This document shows, piece by piece, positions 1 through 11,200 of a DNA stretch of 64,000 nucleotides (position 1 is its first letter; every line of letters starts with the position of its first letter). The DNA is from Solanum dulcamara. Its lineage: Eukaryota > Streptophyta > Magnoliopsida > Solanales > Solanaceae. The translations under genes and the position numbers were made by a program. Where the stretch lies: positions 2,790,001-2,854,000 of the forward strand of contig NC_077242.1 of assembly GCF_947179165.1 (NCBI RefSeq), written 5' to 3'. The notes under the pieces are model-generated. The model did not search any database and was not told the DNA's origin. It saw only the letters and a list, made by a program, of their open reading frames with translations.

Positions 1-345
1 ACATCTTTTATCCAAATTACAGTTAAATTTAAACCATTTTAATACAACATCTCTACTGAACTCTTGTCATTTTTTTCGAATATCATCCCTCAACATCAAT
101 CTTTTTCAACTTTGTATATTGCTCCTTGATAACGTGAGGTAACCAAATTTCTATCACATGATAAAATTATTTAATATTATTACATTCATGATTCATCTAG
201 TTAGAGCCATTGTCTATTCAATGGTGCTTTATATCCAAAATACTTTTTTATCTAAAATTTGGACTACATGTATATATACATCAATGCTGGAGATTCTTTT
301 TTCCAAAAAAAATATATATTCTCCAAAAAAAAATGCATGGTTCAA

Positions 346-445
346 GAAGTAGAAGAAGCTTTACCCCAATTCCCGGAGCAAATCCCAATTTAATCAGGGC
401 TCTAATATGAATATCGAATACCAGATAAAAATCAAAAAAATGAAG
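346..445 (+). repeat. SINE 3'-end fragment
   Basis: The segment reads like the 3' half of a tRNA-derived Solanaceae SINE: a 'ctttaccccaattc' block, then 'tttaatcagggctctaatat', then an A-rich tail. The same block order recurs at 961-1060, 27228-27420 (reverse), 48980-49135 and 50985-51146, which supports one dispersed family. The tRNA-like head is missing. Family assignment is by resemblance. Confidence 0.45.
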
Positions 446-560
446 CCAATCAAGCTAGTTGACATTCTAACAAGTCACGTGAATGATAAGTTTGTTTAGT
501 AATTATCATAAATGATTGATTTTATATATTCCTAGGCAATCCTAATTAATCCAACATCAA

Positions 561-575
561 CCCCCCCCCCCCCCC
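561..575. repeat. Poly(C) run of 15
   Basis: Fifteen consecutive C residues in otherwise AT-rich DNA. It may be a genuine homopolymer or inflated by sequencing or assembly. There is no associated gene. Confidence 0.7.
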
Positions 576-960
576 ACAAAACTCAAACCCCAAAGAAAAT
601 CACTACTAAAATATATATTAAATATTGAATTTTTTAAAATTGTGTATATATACTTTTTTTATATTTTGATTTTCTTTAATAAAAAAATGATGGGGAAAAT
701 AGAGGGGGCAAGATTTTGTTCAAGATAGTGATCAGTTATATGAATGAATTAATCAGTAGTCATATCAATAGCACTTACTAGAGTCTTAGGTGCATGCATG
801 GACAAAGATTACAACCACTACACCTTACGTAATCTGTAGTGAATGAAGGTGTCCTTCCAACAACTTACATTTTTGACAACTATTAATCCAAGAGATCAGA
901 ATGCATGAAAAGGGACTTCAAAATCTACAACAATAACAATAAGTGTATGGAGAGAAAATC

Positions 961-1060
961 TTGTTGGAGCGCCACTCTCGAATGAATTTTATATTGTGCA
1001 ATTCGACATTAATTTAGTCGAAGCTTCAATACAGACTCTGGACATCAGATGAGATTTCGG
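961..1060 (+). repeat. SINE 3'-end fragment
   Basis: Contains 'gagcgccactctcg', 'aatttagtcgaagcttcaat' and 'ctggacatcag', the diverged 3' body of the same SINE family as the copy at 346-445. No tRNA-like head is recognisable. Confidence 0.4.
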
Positions 1061-1635
1061 TCATAGTTCAAAGTGGTACTTATACATTATCTCTTAACAG
1101 TTTATAACATTTTTTTTTGGAAGGGATAGTTGTGATTTTTCGCTATTTATACTTACAAAAAATTAATAATAAAAATGCTTGAACAATTATATCGATGAAC
1201 TTGAAAAGAAAAAGTATAATTAACCAAAATAGTTGTCCGTCAAACAAATTAAATTAAAAATAGACAGTGAATGTATAATATATGCATAATTTGAGAATAA
1301 TCATATATAATCAGTATATATGCATGTCGGCTAGAAAAAGTAAACAGTAAATTTATCTGGCTATTCATATGAATTGAAGATCCCGAAATAAAAATGTATA
1401 AAGAATAAAATAAAAACGGTTAGCATATACAGCTATATTAATTCATCACCGCTTCACCAAAAGTTAGCTAACATCTTTTCCAATTGGTATAGACATCTGT
1501 TTGAAACTGAAATCCCTGCAAAAAGGTGTATAGACATCTCTTTTCCATTCAAAAGTTCTTATGCGTTTCTACGCCCCTTTGAAACCCCGTAAAATGGATA
1601 AATTTCTTTTCTTAGGACACATACAAGATTCGTCA

Positions 1636-1843
1636 CTACAAAAAGAATAATAGTAACCAACGAAATAAGTAAAAAAGTACCTTGGTGATCACATAAATTA
1701 ATCACCGAATTGAACCAATAAATGGATGAATTTCTGTGAAAATAATCGGTTCATTTGTCCGTGGTTCCGATTGGAAGTGTTTTTTTAGTTTTGAGGAAGA
1801 AAATGTATTAGATTATTTCTTCAAATAAAATAATGTTGTAGTG
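1636..1843. mobile_element. Possible CACTA-type MITE
   Basis: Begins CACTACAA and ends TTGTAGTG, an 8 bp perfect terminal inverted repeat with the CACTA signature. The length of 208 bp fits a non-autonomous element. No clear 3 bp target duplication is visible, so the call is tentative. Confidence 0.35.
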
Positions 1844-2786
1844 GATCATAAAAAAGATGTCCAAGTACATGAAATCAAGATTGGAACTAGTTTGATATTA
1901 ATTTTTTGCTAAAAAGCAGAGAATATTGTTACTTTATTTGATTAGCAACTCTTTAGTCCGTAATGGATAAGATTTAATACCGTAATTATTATTAAAAATT
2001 AATATTATTGTTCTCTAGTCTTAAGTCCCAACATAGTAGGACCAACTTCACGTGAACACACAAAGCTCACTGCATGAGAAGTCAGCCATATCTATCTCTT
2101 CGTATAGTTCTTTCTTTAATTTAATTAATTTACATAAATCTTTTGAAGCTTGCCCAAGTTGATTAAACAGATATACTACTAAATAAACAAATACTATGAC
2201 AATATATAGTTTAATATAACAACTTGGCGGATCTATACGTGAATCGAGTAATTTTTGTTTATACGACTTTATATATATATATATATTGTATATTTAATTA
2301 TTATTATTTATATTAATTTGAAATTGTTATAAAATATCATAAATTTTAAATCATGCTGCATTCGCCTTTAGAGTTACAATTGCATTAAAGATTTTGCGTC
2401 TTATATATATTAGTTGTAGCAAAATCGCTGATCATTTTTTATAACTCGCTTAATATCATCATGAGTTGAATTATAACATGTTTATTGATTGGATCTAATA
2501 AATTGAATCCAGAACAATTCATCAAACTATATATTGATTTGACCTAACGAATTTAATTCGATATTCAAGCATACAAAATCAACTTTTTAGAGATTGAAAA
2601 TTATGTAAATTAATTTGAAAGAACTTACGCAAATAATTTAAGAAAGATACACTACTTTGAAAAACACTATTTTTGAAGGAATCTCTTGAAAATATATGTT
2701 GGTAAATTTTTTATATATTTTTAGAAGTAATACATTAGCTTTCTCATTTTTCCCCCCAAAAAATATTTAAAAATGAAATAAAATAA

Positions 2787-2790
<4 letters not shown>

Positions 2791-2849
<59 letters not shown>
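2791..2849. repeat. (AT)29 microsatellite
   Basis: A perfect (AT)n tract of about 29 units lying about 137 bp upstream of the putative TATA box of the HD-Zip gene. Tracts of this kind are highly length-variable and could affect promoter spacing. Confidence 0.95.
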
Positions 2850-2852
<3 letters not shown>

Positions 2853-2985
2853 AAATGTTGAATCATATTGGACAGGTTCAATTAAATTTTAGCTAACCCC
2901 ATTGATCATGACTTATTTATTGATTTGACCCGTTTTAATATGCAAAAATTTAAACCCACCCCTCCATATTATCTCACCTCTATCC

Positions 2986-2993
2986 TATATAAA
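2986..2993 (+). promoter_or_regulatory. TATA box of the HD-Zip gene
   Basis: TATATAAA lies about 64 bp upstream of the chosen ATG at 3057, leaving room for a start site and a leader of about 35-40 bases. It lies downstream of the alternative in-frame ATG at 2925, which argues against that upstream start. Confidence 0.6.
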
Positions 2994-3056
2994 TGCCAAC
3001 AACAGAAAACTATTATCATTTCATTTCAATTCAAGTCCTCTTCCTATAGCTCCAAC

Positions 3057-3584
3057 ATGAATAGTTTTTTCAATTCCCAAAGCTTGCAAAAATACCCAAA
3101 ACACAGCAAAAAAAGGCTAAATGAAGAACAAGTTAAGCTTTTAGAGGCGAGCTTTGATTCAACCAAAAAAATCGACCCACAGAAAAAACTCCAATTGGCG
3201 AGAGAATTAGGGGTCCCGCCTCGACAAATTTCGATTTGGTACCAAAACAGGAGAGCACGGTGGAAAAATCAGAACATGGAGAATGACTATAATACCCTTC
3301 AACTAAAGCTTGAAAATGCATTATCTGAGAAAATGCAACTTGAAAAAGAAACTGAAATTCTACGAGGAGAATTACAAAGAGCAAATGAAATGTTAATTGG
3401 ACTGAAGTCAGGTGCACAAGGGCAAATTAGGGAATTATCACTATCTAGTTCATGTTGTGAAGATGTGATCAGCTATAGTACTACATGGGTACATACTGAT
3501 GATGTTAATTATAATTTCCAATTTGATGAACTTTATGCTATGATAGGTATGGAAGAAAGGTCTAATAAATGTTGTTCAACTTGA
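3057..3584 (+). CDS. HD-Zip class I transcription factor (ATHB52-like)
   Basis: Encodes a 175-residue nuclear DNA-binding protein. A homeodomain spans about residues 17-71, with the recognition helix reading ISIWYQNRRARWK (59-70 region). A leucine zipper follows directly (about 74-114, including L81, L95 and L102), which is the plant-specific HD-Zip arrangement. No START domain and no class II CPSCE motif are present, so it is class I. The short tail and the sequence around the zipper resemble the ATHB52/ATHB54 group. HD-Zip I proteins bind pseudopalindromic CAATNATTG sites as dimers. The frame is open from an ATG at 2925, but I chose 3057 because a TATA box lies between the two. No intron is needed. 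Odd point: homeodomain position 49 is Tyr rather than the near-invariant Phe. Confidence 0.9.
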   Translation: MNSFFNSQSLQKYPKHSKKRLNEEQVKLLEASFDSTKKIDPQKKLQLARELGVPPRQISIWYQNRRARWKNQNMENDYNTLQLKLENALSEKMQLEKETEILRGELQRANEMLIGLKSGAQGQIRELSLSSSCCEDVISYSTTWVHTDDVNYNFQFDELYAMIGMEERSNKCCST

Positions 3585-4381
3585 AAAATCAATAAGAATT
3601 TTTGGGAAAATCTAATGAGAACTTTCTTAAAAACTTTGTTTGCACATCTAATAATTTTTTTTAATTTACATGAGCCATGCATCAATATGATTCTTGGGCT
3701 TATTTGGAGATTTAATACGTGAAGTCCACGTCATCTAATGTTTATGATCACCCAAATACATGTTAGTTTTTTATTATATGTGCGTTTTAAAATTGCGACT
3801 GAATATAGTAAATCGGCTTACAGACAAGTCAAGAAAGTAAGTCAAGTCCCATGTACACTACCATCACTCCACCATCTAATTGTCTTGACAAATTATTGAC
3901 TTAATTTCATAACAATCGATCGGTTAAGTTAGTCTAAAAATATTTTCAATATAGTGTGATAATGTGTGTTCTATGTCAAGTCTACAACATTTTTTTTATT
4001 AAGCAACACTTCATTAAGAGTATCATTATACTTTATATGTAACTTTTTTTCTTATTAAATTTTAATGTGAAACTCTATTCGCACGTTCAATTTAATGATA
4101 ATTTCTTGGTAATTAAGTTCAAATGGTAATACGAGTTCTGATTTTCTGGGGTGAATTTTTTGTTTTTTAAGATGATCTGTGGGAATAAACATCATAAATG
4201 GAACTCTGAGGGCCTCTTTGTATTTTATACAATGTATTCCTAAATATGTATTTTTCATTAAAATGTTTTCTGCCCTCGCGCTTCTACTACCAAAGGTCAC
4301 TCTTTTCCCTCCAAATTTCAGAAAAAAAGGCACAAATAAAAGCCAGTATCTCAGTTCAAACGACACCGTAAACTACTCAGA
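3585..4381. other. Intergenic region between the HD-Zip and MMS21/HPY2 genes
   Basis: The two genes are in the same orientation. The left part is probably the HD-Zip 3' UTR and the right part the MMS21/HPY2 promoter and leader. Small open frames here are unlike known proteins. No clear TATA box was seen next to the MMS21/HPY2 start. Confidence 0.6.
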
Positions 4382-7300
4382 ATGGCTTCGACGTCCGGCG
4401 CAGGCAGCGGCGTTGCTGACGGAAGGATCAGATCTCATACATCGGCGATGTACTCCGACAGTCAATCCCTCATCCGTGTATCATGCTTGCGCTCGCAACT
4501 TCTGAAATTAAACTCTAAATTTCTTATTCTTTTTCCTCCATTCTTAATCGGACTGCTTTTGTACTCTATTGCAGGAAATTAGGAAGTCTGTGACTATGAT
4601 GAAAGATATCGCGGTCCACTTGGAGAGAGATGAGAGAATCGAGATGGTACTTCATGATAAACCCTAGTTAAATGCTCAATTATTTTAATTCTCGAATGTT
4701 TCCCTTGTAATCGGTGTTATCTGAGAGGTAGACGTAGTTTGAATGCTAATAATCAGATAATTGTACTCCTTCCGTCCCAATTTATGCGGCGCCATTTGAC
4801 CTCTTGCACAAAGTTTAAGAGATAAAAGAATACAACAACAACAACAACAACAACCCAGTGAAATCCCACAATTTAAGAGATAAAAGAATGACTTTTGAAA
4901 TTTGGTTAAAACAGTCCTTGACCATTTGTGTGACTATGAATCAATGTTGAATGGAGAATTTTAAAGTTAAATTATTTCTAATTATAAAAAGGTGACATTC
5001 TTTTGGACAGACTAAAACGAAGACAGAGTGAGTACTAGTTTTGGTAATTTGTACTTTATCTTAGTCTGTCTGTCCCAATTCCAAACTGTTTTGCTTTGAC
5101 TTGATGTGTTTGTCAAACGACCAAGCTTTAGGTTCTCAAAAAGATTTTGAAAATAATGTACTAGAAAAGCTTTTCCCCAAAAGAAATGGTAATATTACTA
5201 TTAGTAGAGTTGATGCAATATTTCTTTTACTACATATTTCCTAACAGTTTTAAGTATAAAACCGTGATATATAGTAGTCTCTATGTGGTGTTTTTTTAAA
5301 TATAATTTTAAAGTAGAAGTTAAGAAATTAATGTTTGCATTCACACCAAATATTAGATGTGCTTACACCTAATACTGCAAAGCTCACATTCTTTTGGGAC
5401 GAGGGGTAAATTTCTAGAAATACTACCAAATTGTTAAGCTTTGTTAGAAAAGACCAAACAGAGTGAGGATGATATATTGCTGAAAATATTTGTTTTTGTT
5501 ATCGAAAGCCAAAGATGGAAAGTTGAACTGGGACAGAGGAGTTACTTCTAATAGTTGTCGCATGAGATGGATAACTAATAACAGGCTCTTGCATTTAGTG
5601 TCTAGACATTCTTGTTGATTCCCCTCCATTATGTCGAGTTATTTGTTTACATTAGAAGTTTAAATAAGTATTTGGTATTAACAACCATATATATAAGTCA
5701 CACTTGTGATTAGTTTTTGACAATAATCATGTACACAGTCCATTGTGTTTCTTTTGACTTTTGGTACCACTGTAATCTGCAATAGGAACTGAACCTCTAG
5801 TTAGAAATTGAACAAAATACTGGTTGAATGAAGCTAATTTGAAGGGTGATGGATATCCTAACTAATTGAGGAAACATTGGCATGATAGTACTTGATTCCA
5901 CCTTTCAGAATGTAATGACTGATGATAGAGAACATAAGGTTATTTTTCTCAAAAAGTTTAGGTGAATTATTGTTCAATATTATAGGGAACCATAAAATTT
6001 CTTTCTTGATGGAATGTAGATGAGTTTGGCTTATATATTTGCAGGTAAAAGATCTTGAAGATGGTGTTGTTCAGTTGTTGGCAGCATCTGATGAGTGCAT
6101 GCATCTCTCCGAGGCAATTCAGTCTATAGGTGATGAACTAGAGCCTGGGCCAGAGGTGACTTTTCGTTCAAAATATATAGATTGATCTTCTGCTGCTCAG
6201 CTTGGACCATTAACATTTCAATTATAGCCATTCCCTGTGTCATTTGTCTGCAGCCAACGAATTTTAAGAAGAAGTTTGACGAAGAAATTGCAAAATCAAA
6301 GGCTAGATCATCATCTCACACTCAGAACCAGTCTTTGTTGAGACATTTCCGGGAAGCCATCTGGGTATGCTTTTCTCGTTAGTTGTACAACTTTTTGCAT
6401 TCTTGTTTGGAAAACAAGTGATCTTTACTTATATTGAACAAGAGCACAGAGAAAAGAATTCAACCCTCCTGTGATGAACAAACAACAAAGAAAAAGGGAA
6501 AAAGAAAAAAGAGCGGCAAAGAAGATGAAAGAGAAAAAATAATAATAAAGAAGAGGGAGATGGTCCCAGCAAAAGGGGAGGCTTTTTCCTCTTGAATGCC
6601 ACCATCTGCTTCCTCCGTTTATAGTTTTGATTAATTTGTATTCTAAATTTATTAAACCGTTTGTTGTATTATTGAGGGGCCACAGTTGAGTAATTTCCTA
6701 AGGGTAATTGAGCTCTTTCTTTCTTCTACAGCATGTTCATCACGCAGGACAGCCAATGCCAGGTGACGAGCAGGAGGACATTGTAATGACCAGTACACAA
6801 TGCAACCTTCTGAATGTGACTTGCCCATTAAGTGGAAAGCCCGTTACTGAACTTGCTGAACCAGTTCGTAGGTATGGTGAATATCTTTCTTCCATTTCAT
6901 ATTTATTTAGGTTTCCAATGGAGAGAATGCTTTAGACACGAGCATTAGTAACATACCCATGTAAGTGCTTTGCATTTGCATACATATTTGATATAATCTA
7001 TTTTCCCACTTTGCCACTATACTAAGGTTCATCGCCTTGCGTATTCTCGATTCAGATGCTATAACCTCTATCCAATACTGCATCTGCCTCAAATGAGGCT
7101 TTTTATCACTAATTGTAATTAACTCTCAATAGAACTGTTGGGCCCAACAATAGGCTTTATTATCGTTTCTTTCGATTCTTAAGTTCTAATGCACATTGGA
7201 ATATATCTCCTTTTTCTAAAAATTCTTTTAACTTTTTTGGGCGCATCAAATTTTATTAGGGTGCGGGAATGCTTCCTTATATTATCTTTTCTCCACAACA

Positions 7301-7764
7301 ATCTCATTTTTTTCTTGCATTCTTAGTTTTCTACTTTTTACCCAGTAATCATGTATGTAGGCGTGTTATAGCAGTAACAGGCTGATTGATATTTGTCTAA
7401 GAAAGTTTTTTTCCGATATGTTCATTTAAATATTTGGTTTACATATTTTGCTTCCCTTGCAGCATGGACTGCAAGCATATATACGATAAGAAGGCTATTA
7501 TGCAGTACCTTAAGTCCAAAACCACACGTGGCCAATGTCCCGTTGCAGGTATATGTGCTTTTCCTAACGAAAATGGCTTCCTATTCATTCGGTAACTAAA
7601 TGCAAGTTAATTTTGTTTCAGGTTGTCCGAAAATTCTTAAGGCACAACGGGTGTTATGTGACCCTTTCTTACTTATAGAAATTGATGAAGTTCTCTCCAT
7701 GAGTAAGCGAAATGCTAGACCTGATGAGATAGAAGATTTTACTGCACTTGATGAAGATGATTGA
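4382..7764 (+). CDS. MMS21: E3 SUMO-protein ligase MMS21 / HIGH PLOIDY2
   Basis: Seven exons read into 252 residues: 4382-4477, 4575-4646, 6045-6155, 6254-6364, 6732-6871, 7463-7548, 7622-7764. All introns are GT-AG and the frame is continuous. The N-terminal half is helical (MMS21 docking on SMC5). The C-terminal SP-RING is seen in CPLSGKPVTELAEPVR, then SMDCKHIYDKKAI, then CPVAGCPKIL, giving the Cys/His zinc ligands. The tail is acidic (EDFTALDEDD). By family knowledge it transfers SUMO within the SMC5/6 complex and acts in DNA repair, meristem upkeep and control of endoreduplication. For exon 1, a GT at 4476 would shift the frame into a stop; the GT at 4478 keeps it. Introns 2 and 5 are the longest, and intron 2 carries a MITE. 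The gene converges on the next gene, whose stop lies 452 bp away. Confidence 0.93.
4764..5034. mobile_element. Stowaway-like MITE in MMS21/HPY2 intron 2
   Basis: Starts TACTCCTTCCGTCCCAATTT and ends with the inverted counterpart GACAGAGTGAGTA; termini of the TACTCCCTCCGT type are typical of Stowaway-like elements in Solanaceae. A 41 bp SINE tail is nested inside. The element lies wholly within an intron and does not touch the splice sites. Confidence 0.6.
4831..4871 (-). mobile_element. 5'-truncated TS-type SINE tail, 41 bp, with perfect 17 bp TSD
   Basis: An (ACA/CAA)n run followed by CCCAGTGAAATCCCACA is the reverse-strand 3' end of the TS SINE family, whose tail is (TTG)n. It is flanked by the perfect 17 bp direct repeat TTTAAGAGATAAAAGAA (4814-4830 and 4872-4888), so even this small piece is a genuine retroposition event, truncated at its 5' end. 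The target is the MITE at 4764-5034. Confidence 0.75.
5065..5406. repeat. Possible degenerate MITE in MMS21/HPY2 intron 2
   Basis: 'CTGTCTGTCCCAATTCCAAA' near the left end and 'CATTCTTTTGGGACGAGGGG' near the right end form a poor inverted repeat of the same style as the intact MITE just upstream. The interior is AT-rich. Called only by resemblance. Confidence 0.3.
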
Positions 7765-8216
7765 GGATTTGAGGCCCTGATGGATTGTTGACCCTCTACA
7801 TATTCAGGGTTCTACTCATGAACAGCTTATGTTTTTTGGGGGAAAAAGAAAGCTGTGTGAAAGCCTTGTTTTAATCTTTTGGAAGTTTGGGATGGAACTA
7901 ATTTGGTTCTTTTTTTTTTTTTGAAACTGAAACTATTTTGGTTCTCTTTTCCCTAGAGGGAGGAAAATGTACTACATGATTGGTAATGATTTATTCAAGC
8001 GTACCCTGAGAAATTAGAGTGAAATGGCTGCAACAATTCAAGCCAGGTTTGGTTGTGAAACAATACAGAAAATAGACACAACGAAGAATCGAGTAACTGA
8101 TTGTTCAAGATAAGAAAATCAAATCAAACTAAAATAGAAAACCAAAATTTTGATTTTTACATCTCGTAGTTCAACTATTTCTCCGCAGTCCCTTAAAAAA
8201 TTCAGGCATATGCCAG
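7765..8216. other. Convergent 3' ends of MMS21/HPY2 and the AAA-ATPase gene
   Basis: The 452 bp gap between two facing stop codons must hold both 3' UTRs. AATAAA on the minus strand lies near 7989-7994, close to the end of the MMS21/HPY2 transcript side, so overlapping transcript tails are possible. No coding frame is seen. Confidence 0.55.
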
Positions 8217-11200
8217 TCAATAAAGTGGGTTTTTTCTCATTACTATCCACTCTACAAGAGAACAAAGGCATAAAGTCTCAAATTTACAATGAGTAGAAAC
8301 ATCCTTATCTTCTAAATTGGTCAGTACACCATCTCTAAATATAAACTCCTGATGCAAGTTCTGAGAAGATTTGCATTTCTCAGTTTTGACACTGCTTTTC
8401 AAATGGCAGTTGCACTCTATCAGCTTGATTAACCTGTTCTCTAAGTTTCTACATTCACACAAGTTAGTTTCCTTGCATTCAAAGGATTCACTGTACCTTT
8501 CTTGTACTCGTACTCGCTTCTCATCAAACGAAGTTGAATCATCAGCCAGCAACCATACCCTCAAAGCCGAATGAAGATTTGCAGCTAATGAGGCCAGAAA
8601 GTCATAAGCATCCTCTACTATAAACTCGGCCTTTTTAAGTTCCCATTCGTAGGAAAGCATTTTTTTCAAGGTGCGCTGAAGGTTCAGCAGGCACTGAGGA
8701 CAGCACCGATATAAACATACTAGGCTAGAATCAGTAGCAACATTTGAAGATATATTTGAACATTCAAGACCTACGCTACTGCCAACAGACTTTTTGTTGC
8801 TATCTCTAATTTGAAGGTTGTTCAGAGTGGACAATATGCCATTTGAGCTGGAACTCAAAGTATAATTAGAATGCTCGATGCCACACCTGTCGTTGGAATA
8901 ACTACTACCATCCTCTTGAACATCATCAATATTTAACTCCATGCGCCCATTAGATTGCCGCTTAGATACACAATCTCCAATACTTTCTAAATGTTTGTCA
9001 GTATCATCCCGCATGCATGAATTATGATTAAGAACACTATGCACAGAACGGGTCACTTGCCTAGAAGGGGCAGAATGGTTTACAGCCACCAAGTGAGGAG
9101 ACTCGTGTTCCTCAGTTCCAATATCTGGAAAATTAGAAAAACCATTTGCTTCTGGATTAACACGCATACAATTTTCAGCAGTTAGTTCTGGCTGACATGT
9201 TTCCAATGTCTCCGCTTTGTCAAGGGATTCTTCTAACTCGCAACCTCCCTCCCTCAGAAGTGTATTCTCAGGAACATTAGCACTTTCTGGAAGTCCCACA
9301 CAACCAATCTTTGGGTTTGCCTCTGAAAGTTGAGTGTCTCCCCCTAAACTGAAAGTAAAGCCATTTACATTAGATGTAAGGCTGGCAATAAGAAACCAAA
9401 GGAAACTGTACATGAACTACAGCTAGAGCAAAACTTACCTCTGCAACGAATAAACCCAGCTATTAACCATGTCATCGAGATAAGCAACTTGGGATAAAAG
9501 ACGAACAAATTGATACCTATCCTTCCCATTCCGAATTTTATCATTGATCTGCTGAACCAGAAGCTCGAGAACTTTTCGAACCTCTGCAGAAACTTCTCTG
9601 ACGGATGAGTATTTGCCTCTGTATGCCAACAATCCAATAGCTATCAGGCCTCGCACCATACAGTATTTCTCTTTGCCTTTACTATTGTTGGATGGAAGGG
9701 CAACATTTACCGTTGAGTTAATAGGACGAATAACACAAGAATTGAATGGCCAACCCTTCCAAGGTCCATCTATGTCAGCACAAGGACCTTCTCTTAACTT
9801 GGAAGTAAACCAGCAAAGTTCAGCAAAATGAGGATATCGCAGAATTTGATAGCCAAATGTGGTAATTGCTAACATCAAGTTTGATTTCCCTTTTACATTT
9901 CTACTGTTAACTATTGCAGAAGTAGGAAGTGGACATTGTTTATTCACATGCTCAATAGTTGATCTAAGATCTAACCTCTGACATTCTATGGCAACATCGC
10001 CCTCAGGTTTATCACTAGCTTCATCATTGCATGTGTGCAAGTGGACATGGTTTGTACGATGAATCAGCTGAATGAAGTGTTGAGCTAAATCTTTTGACAA
10101 CTTTGCGGCAGAGGAATCAATCAGACATTCTTGATCAAAATTTCTATCAAGCTGCTCAGTAAATCTAGAAACTGAATCCTCCAAGGGAAATGGGATACTG
10201 CTGTTCAACGCCTGACTTTTAAAGAACTGCCTCACTCTAACAGGGAGTGCTTCCAATGGTACATCAGATGTAGCCTGTTTAAGGGGAACAGGAAAAGGGT
10301 GTGGGGTGCAAAAGAGTGAGTTCTTTAATTAAAGTTGTAAAGTACTTGACCAATCTAGGATGTCTTAACAGAATTAAAGAGAATCATATTGTATGCCACA
10401 AGCGGCTTTCTTTTTTCCGCATGCAACCTTGCTGATATAATATGACAAAACATCAAGGTGTATTCCTTTCATTTAATATTCAGAAAGATATAAAGTCGGC
10501 AAATTTAAGTACAAAAGGCACATACCAGAAGCATCACAGATGTGGCCATGCATATACTTTCCACTTGCTCAACAAAGGAGCTCCACAGATAGGAGGCTCT
10601 TTTGAGAGCATCTCCAGCCTGGTCTCCACTATGGTTAAAGCTCCTTTCCTCATCCTTGCCTAATGATTCAGGGTTTACTAAAGAGCAACCATCCTCTTGA
10701 CAGACTGGATCAGATGTATCCATGGCCCATAAATCAACTCTTGGCATAAATATCATGCACTTCTCCACACTAGCACATCTCACTGCACAAGAGATACAAA
10801 TTTACTACTTCAGCAAGATGTTCAAAATTGAAAGCATCAATTTTAAAACAAGTAATCCCTCAAGCACACCAGCATAGTTTTCAGGGGCCTCTCGTGCACA
10901 CAAATAACCATTTAGCACCCTCAAAAAGACCAATATATATGAATATATATATATATATAGATATAGATTGATAGATAGATAGATAGAAGAAAAATAAATA
11001 GAAAAGCCAAAGCACCTGCACCACAATGATTATAAAAACTTTATGCGGATTTCTTTAGCTCACAAGATATAAGACGTGCAGCATGTTATTAGTTACAATC
11101 ACATTCAAGCATGATGTCTATACTCAACACAATTTCTGTATGGCACTCATTGTAACCATAAAGAACCAAAACACAGAAAAACAGCCAAAAAAGGAGCCAA

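Larger units (their letters stand above)
1..2985. other. Intergenic region upstream of the HD-Zip gene
   Basis: AT-rich DNA with no credible coding region: the only open frames are short, low-complexity and unlike any protein I know. It holds two SINE 3' fragments, a run of 15 C (561-575), a possible small CACTA-type MITE and a 58 bp (AT)n tract, listed separately. The last few hundred bases should include the HD-Zip promoter. Confidence 0.7.

Noticed and set aside
158..410. Two overlapping small open frames at the left edge
   Set aside because: Low-complexity Ile/Lys/Phe-rich translation of AT-rich DNA, overlapping a SINE fragment.
2925..3056. N-terminal extension of the HD-Zip protein from an upstream ATG
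   Set aside because: A TATA box lies at 2986-2993, downstream of that ATG, and the extension has no homeodomain-type or targeting sequence. 3057 fits a short leader.
4474..4479. Exon 1 donor of MMS21/HPY2 at the GT of 4476
   Set aside because: Joining there to the acceptor at 4575 puts a stop in frame two codons later. The GT at 4478 keeps the frame and the conserved sequence.
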